64,000 bases of DNA from an uncultured Flavobacteriales bacterium (GTDB taxonomy: Bacteria; Bacteroidota; Bacteroidia; Palsa-965): NCBI GenBank assembly GCA_937974275.1, contig CALJIF010000049.1, positions 1 through 64,000 on the forward strand, written 5' to 3'. This document shows positions 61,749-64,000 of the stretch, one piece after another. Positions within the stretch are counted from its first letter, which is position 1. Every line of letters starts with the position of its first letter. The notes beneath the pieces were generated by a model. That model saw nothing but the letters and a program-made list of their open reading frames with translations, made no database searches and had not been told where the DNA came from. Made by a program: the position numbers and the translations under genes.

Positions 61749-62681
61749 GTGTCTGCACAAGTAAAAATATTTTCCGGCACTGCCTCCAATTACATTGGAG
61801 AAAAAATCGCTGCTGCGTATGGTCAGCCTTTAGGTAAACTTACTGTAAGTCGTTTCAGCGATGGAGAATTTCAAACTTCTTTAGAAGAAACGGTGCGTGG
61901 ATCAACGGTGTTTTTAATTCAAAGTACTTTTCCTCCAACGGACAATTTATTTGAATTGTTGTTGATGGTAGATGCTGCGAAACGCGCATCAGCAAAGGAA
62001 ATTATTGCAGTAATTCCATATTACGGGTTTGCTCGTCAGGATCGGAAAGATCAACCGCGTGTTGCGATTGGTTCAAAACTGGTAGCTGATATGTTGGCTG
62101 CTGCAGGAGTAAATCGTATTGTAACGATGGACTTGCATGCTGATCAAATACAGGGATTCTTCAACGTTCCGGTAGATCATTTGTATGCATCAACCATGTT
62201 CATTCCGTATATCGAAAGTTTGCAATTGCCGAATTTAACGATGGCAGCTCCTGACATGGGCGGATCAAAACGTGCGAACGCGTATGCGAAACATTTGAAA
62301 AGCGAGATTGTGATTTGTTATAAGCAGCGTTCAAAAGCGAACGTGGTAGATAGCATGACTGCAATCGGAGAAATTGAAGGAAGAAATATTGTGTTGATAG
62401 ATGACATCGTGGACACCGGCGGGACTTTGTGCAAAGCTGCAGATATGATGATGGATCGAGGTGCTGCAAGCGTGCGCGCATTGATTACACATCCTGTATT
62501 GTCCGGCAAAGCGTACGACATCATCGAACAATCGAGAATTACCGAGTTAATTGTAACGGACACGATTCCGTTGAAACGCGAAAGCCCGAAAATTAAAGTG
62601 CTTTCCGTAGCTAACATGTTTGCAGATGTATTCCACCGCGTGGTGAATTACGAATCCATCAGCAATCACTTTATCATGTAA
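61749..62681 (+). CDS. prs: Ribose-phosphate pyrophosphokinase (PRPP synthetase)
   Basis: Makes PRPP from ribose-5-phosphate and ATP for nucleotide, His and Trp synthesis. It starts with GTG (61749). Family blocks: KLTVSRFSDGEFQTSLEETVRG, IAVIPYYGFARQDRKDQPR region (written IIAVIPYYGFARQDRKDQ), the divalent-metal/active site MDLHADQIQGFFNVPVDHL, GSKRANAYAKHL and the PRPP loop VLIDDIVDTGGTLCKAADMM. Length 310 is standard. It is followed 33 bases later by rplY, the common prs-rplY-pth order. Confidence 0.97.
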   Translation: MSAQVKIFSGTASNYIGEKIAAAYGQPLGKLTVSRFSDGEFQTSLEETVRGSTVFLIQSTFPPTDNLFELLLMVDAAKRASAKEIIAVIPYYGFARQDRKDQPRVAIGSKLVADMLAAAGVNRIVTMDLHADQIQGFFNVPVDHLYASTMFIPYIESLQLPNLTMAAPDMGGSKRANAYAKHLKSEIVICYKQRSKANVVDSMTAIGEIEGRNIVLIDDIVDTGGTLCKAADMMMDRGAASVRALITHPVLSGKAYDIIEQSRITELIVTDTIPLKRESPKIKVLSVANMFADVFHRVVNYESISNHFIM

Positions 62682-62714
62682 TTTTTTAATTAATAACCAA
62701 TAAACAATCACAAC

Positions 62715-63299
62715 ATGAAATCAGTAGCAATGAGCGGCTCGCGTCGTGCGAGCGTAGGGAAAAAAGATGCTGCAGAAATCCGCAGAAGCGGTAACGTTCC
62801 TTGTGTGTTGTACGGTGGTTCTGATCAGGTGGCTTTTCAATTAGGCCATCAGGCGTTGGAAGGGTTGATCAACAGCCCTGAAGTACGCACAGTTGATCTG
62901 GACATCGACGGCAACAAGTACACCGCTATCGTACAGGATTACCAAACGCATCCGGTTACTGACCAATTTGTTCACGTGGATTTTTTACAAATCCTTCCGG
63001 GCAAAGCGGTTACTTTAAGCCTTCCTGTAAAATTCGTAGGTAACTCTGCAGGTGTTAAAGCCGGTGGTAAGTTGATCAAGAAGCAGCGTAAACTTAAAGT
63101 TCGCGGCATGTTGGACAAGATGCCTGACATGATCACGATCGACATCGAAAACCTGAACATCGGTCAGGCTATTCGCGTTGCCGATATGAGCATCGACGGC
63201 TTGACGTTCCTGGATAACAAGAACGTTACTATCGTTACTATTCAAACTACGCGTAACGTAGCAACCCCTGCTGAAGAAGCTAAGGCTGCTAAAAAATAA
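62715..63299 (+). CDS. rplY: 50S ribosomal protein L25 / general stress protein Ctc
   Basis: 5S-rRNA-binding ribosomal protein of the long Ctc/TL5 type. Residues 1-90 form the L25 domain (SGSRRASVGKKDAAEIRRSG, VPCVLYGG, TAIVQDYQTHPVTDQFVHVDF) and residues 95-180 the C-terminal beta domain (VTLSLPVKFVGNSAGVKAGG, KVRGMLDKMPDMITIDIENL). The end is an Ala/Lys/Glu tail. 194 residues. It lies between prs and pth and is probably co-transcribed with both. Confidence 0.96.
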   Translation: MKSVAMSGSRRASVGKKDAAEIRRSGNVPCVLYGGSDQVAFQLGHQALEGLINSPEVRTVDLDIDGNKYTAIVQDYQTHPVTDQFVHVDFLQILPGKAVTLSLPVKFVGNSAGVKAGGKLIKKQRKLKVRGMLDKMPDMITIDIENLNIGQAIRVADMSIDGLTFLDNKNVTIVTIQTTRNVATPAEEAKAAKK

Positions 63300-63308
63300 T
63301 TCGAGCAC

Positions 63309-63872
63309 GTGAAATACCTGATCGCAGGACTGGGTAATATCGGCGATGAATACGCCGGCACACGACATAATATCGGATTTGAAGTACTGGATGCTCTTGC
63401 GAGGGCATCCAGTCTTATTTTCCGGCAGGATCGTCATGCATTTGTTACGGAATACAAATTCAAAGGACGAACCTTTATTTTAATTAAGCCTACCACATAC
63501 ATGAACCTGAGCGGTAAAGCGGTTCAATATTGGTTGCAGGCAGAAAAAATTCCCGTTTCAAATTTGCTCGTCATCACCGACGACATTGCTTTACCATTCG
63601 GCACCATTCGCATTAAGCCAAAAGGCAGTGATGGTGGGCACAACGGATTATCTCATATTCAACAAACTTTGCAAACCGCGGAATACGCACGATTACGCTT
63701 TGGCGTAGGGAACGATTTCCCGAAAGGTCGGCAAGCAGAATATGTATTAGGCAAATGGAGTAGCGACGAACAAAAGTTGTTACCCGAACGATTGGACAAA
63801 TGCGTTGAAGCCGTTAAAGCTTTCGGAACTATCGGTCTTGCATTTACCATGAATCAATTCAACGGCAAATAA
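63309..63872 (+). CDS. pth: Peptidyl-tRNA hydrolase
   Basis: Releases tRNA from stalled peptidyl-tRNA. It starts with GTG (63309), 9 bases after the rplY stop. Family motifs are AGLGNIGDEYAGTRHNIGFEVLDAL (spread over residues 6-30, with catalytic His near 20), KPTTYMNLSGKAV, VITDDIALPFGTIRIKPKGSDGGHNGLSHI region (read as DDIALPFGTIRIK and GSDGGHNGL) and RLRFGVGNDFPKGRQAEYVLG. Length 187 is normal. Third gene of the prs-rplY-pth set. Confidence 0.97.
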   Translation: MKYLIAGLGNIGDEYAGTRHNIGFEVLDALARASSLIFRQDRHAFVTEYKFKGRTFILIKPTTYMNLSGKAVQYWLQAEKIPVSNLLVITDDIALPFGTIRIKPKGSDGGHNGLSHIQQTLQTAEYARLRFGVGNDFPKGRQAEYVLGKWSSDEQKLLPERLDKCVEAVKAFGTIGLAFTMNQFNGK

Positions 63873-63925
63873 TAATTAGCCGTTAACCAACGTTTTATCC
63901 CTGAATTCTTATATTTACCTGCATA

Positions 63926-63947
63926 ACACCTGACCTGTTACAGGTGT
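63926..63947. repeat. Inverted repeat upstream of the right-edge gene
   Basis: ACACCTG (63926-63932) and CAGGTGT (63941-63947) form a perfect 7-bp inverted repeat with an 8-base spacer, 29 bases before an ATG. It may be a terminator of pth without a T run, or an operator or leader hairpin of the next gene. Confidence 0.45.
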
Positions 63948-63976
63948 GTAAACCCTAACTCAAACAAGAATCAGTT

Positions 63977-64000
63977 ATGAAAGGTTTTAAGCGTTGCAAC
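63977..64000 (+). CDS. Start of a further gene (3' truncated by window edge)
   Basis: ATG 63977 opens MKGFKRCN and continues past the window end. Eight codons are too few for identification. The basic start could be the beginning of a signal peptide. Confidence 0.35.

Overview
The window comes from a member of the Bacteroidota, probably class Bacteroidia and perhaps close to Chitinophagales; the rank below phylum is inference. The signs are a type IX secretion sorting domain on the esterase at 13260-14534, several promoters with the phylum-specific TAnnTTTG -7 element, the neighbour set panC / one-domain GT5 protein / DUF4270 lipoprotein / glmS, a CusA-TolC fusion, and a tRNA-embedded serine recombinase. 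There are no rRNA genes, CRISPR arrays or recognisable transposases. Two tRNAs are present: Arg(CCT) at 15912 and Leu(CAA) at 60458.

Region 1 (1-8749) is an export block. It holds the end of a TolC-type outer membrane factor, an RND adaptor and an HAE1-type RND pump, then a terminator, then a split MacA/MacB-like ABC system (adaptor, permease, ATPase). Region 2 (8742-34543) is chromosomal core: LD-carboxypeptidase, metG, a GDSL-like lipoprotein, the T9SS esterase, a FadL-type porin, tRNA-Arg, a five-gene operon icd / two small paralogues / DUF6671 / sbtA with a divergent LysR regulator, a CAP-domain protein, small lipoproteins, an ECF sigma factor with a ZAS-type anti-sigma partner ending in a TonB-like domain, panC, the GT5-DUF4270-glmS set, superoxide dismutase, a CtpA-like protease and dCMP deaminase.

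Region 3 (about 34.7-60.5 kb) is accessory DNA that looks more AT-rich by eye. Its first half (34832-45617, minus strand) is one compact operon: an XRE/ImmA regulator, a small HTH gene broken by a one-base frameshift, a 1277-residue type IIG-like restriction-modification enzyme, a RecF/SMC-like ATPase, a second Eco57I-like methyltransferase and a free PD-(D/E)xK nuclease. I read it as a defence operon and cannot match the full gene set to a named system. The second half (45844-58157) handles metals: a His/Cys-rich exported protein, a CusA-TolC fusion pump, a His-rich CusB/CzcB adaptor, a Zn/Cd/Pb-type P1B ATPase, a 48-residue protein, a DUF3703 protein, a DtxR-family regulator with a candidate operator, and a di-haem cytochrome / Rieske / porin operon. 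It ends with phased repeats, a small gene and a large serine recombinase whose last codons lie inside tRNA-Leu and its terminator, which marks one end of an integrated element.

Region 4 (60545-64000) returns to core genes: cytochrome oxidase subunit III, prs, rplY (L25/Ctc) and pth, with the first codons of another gene at the right edge.
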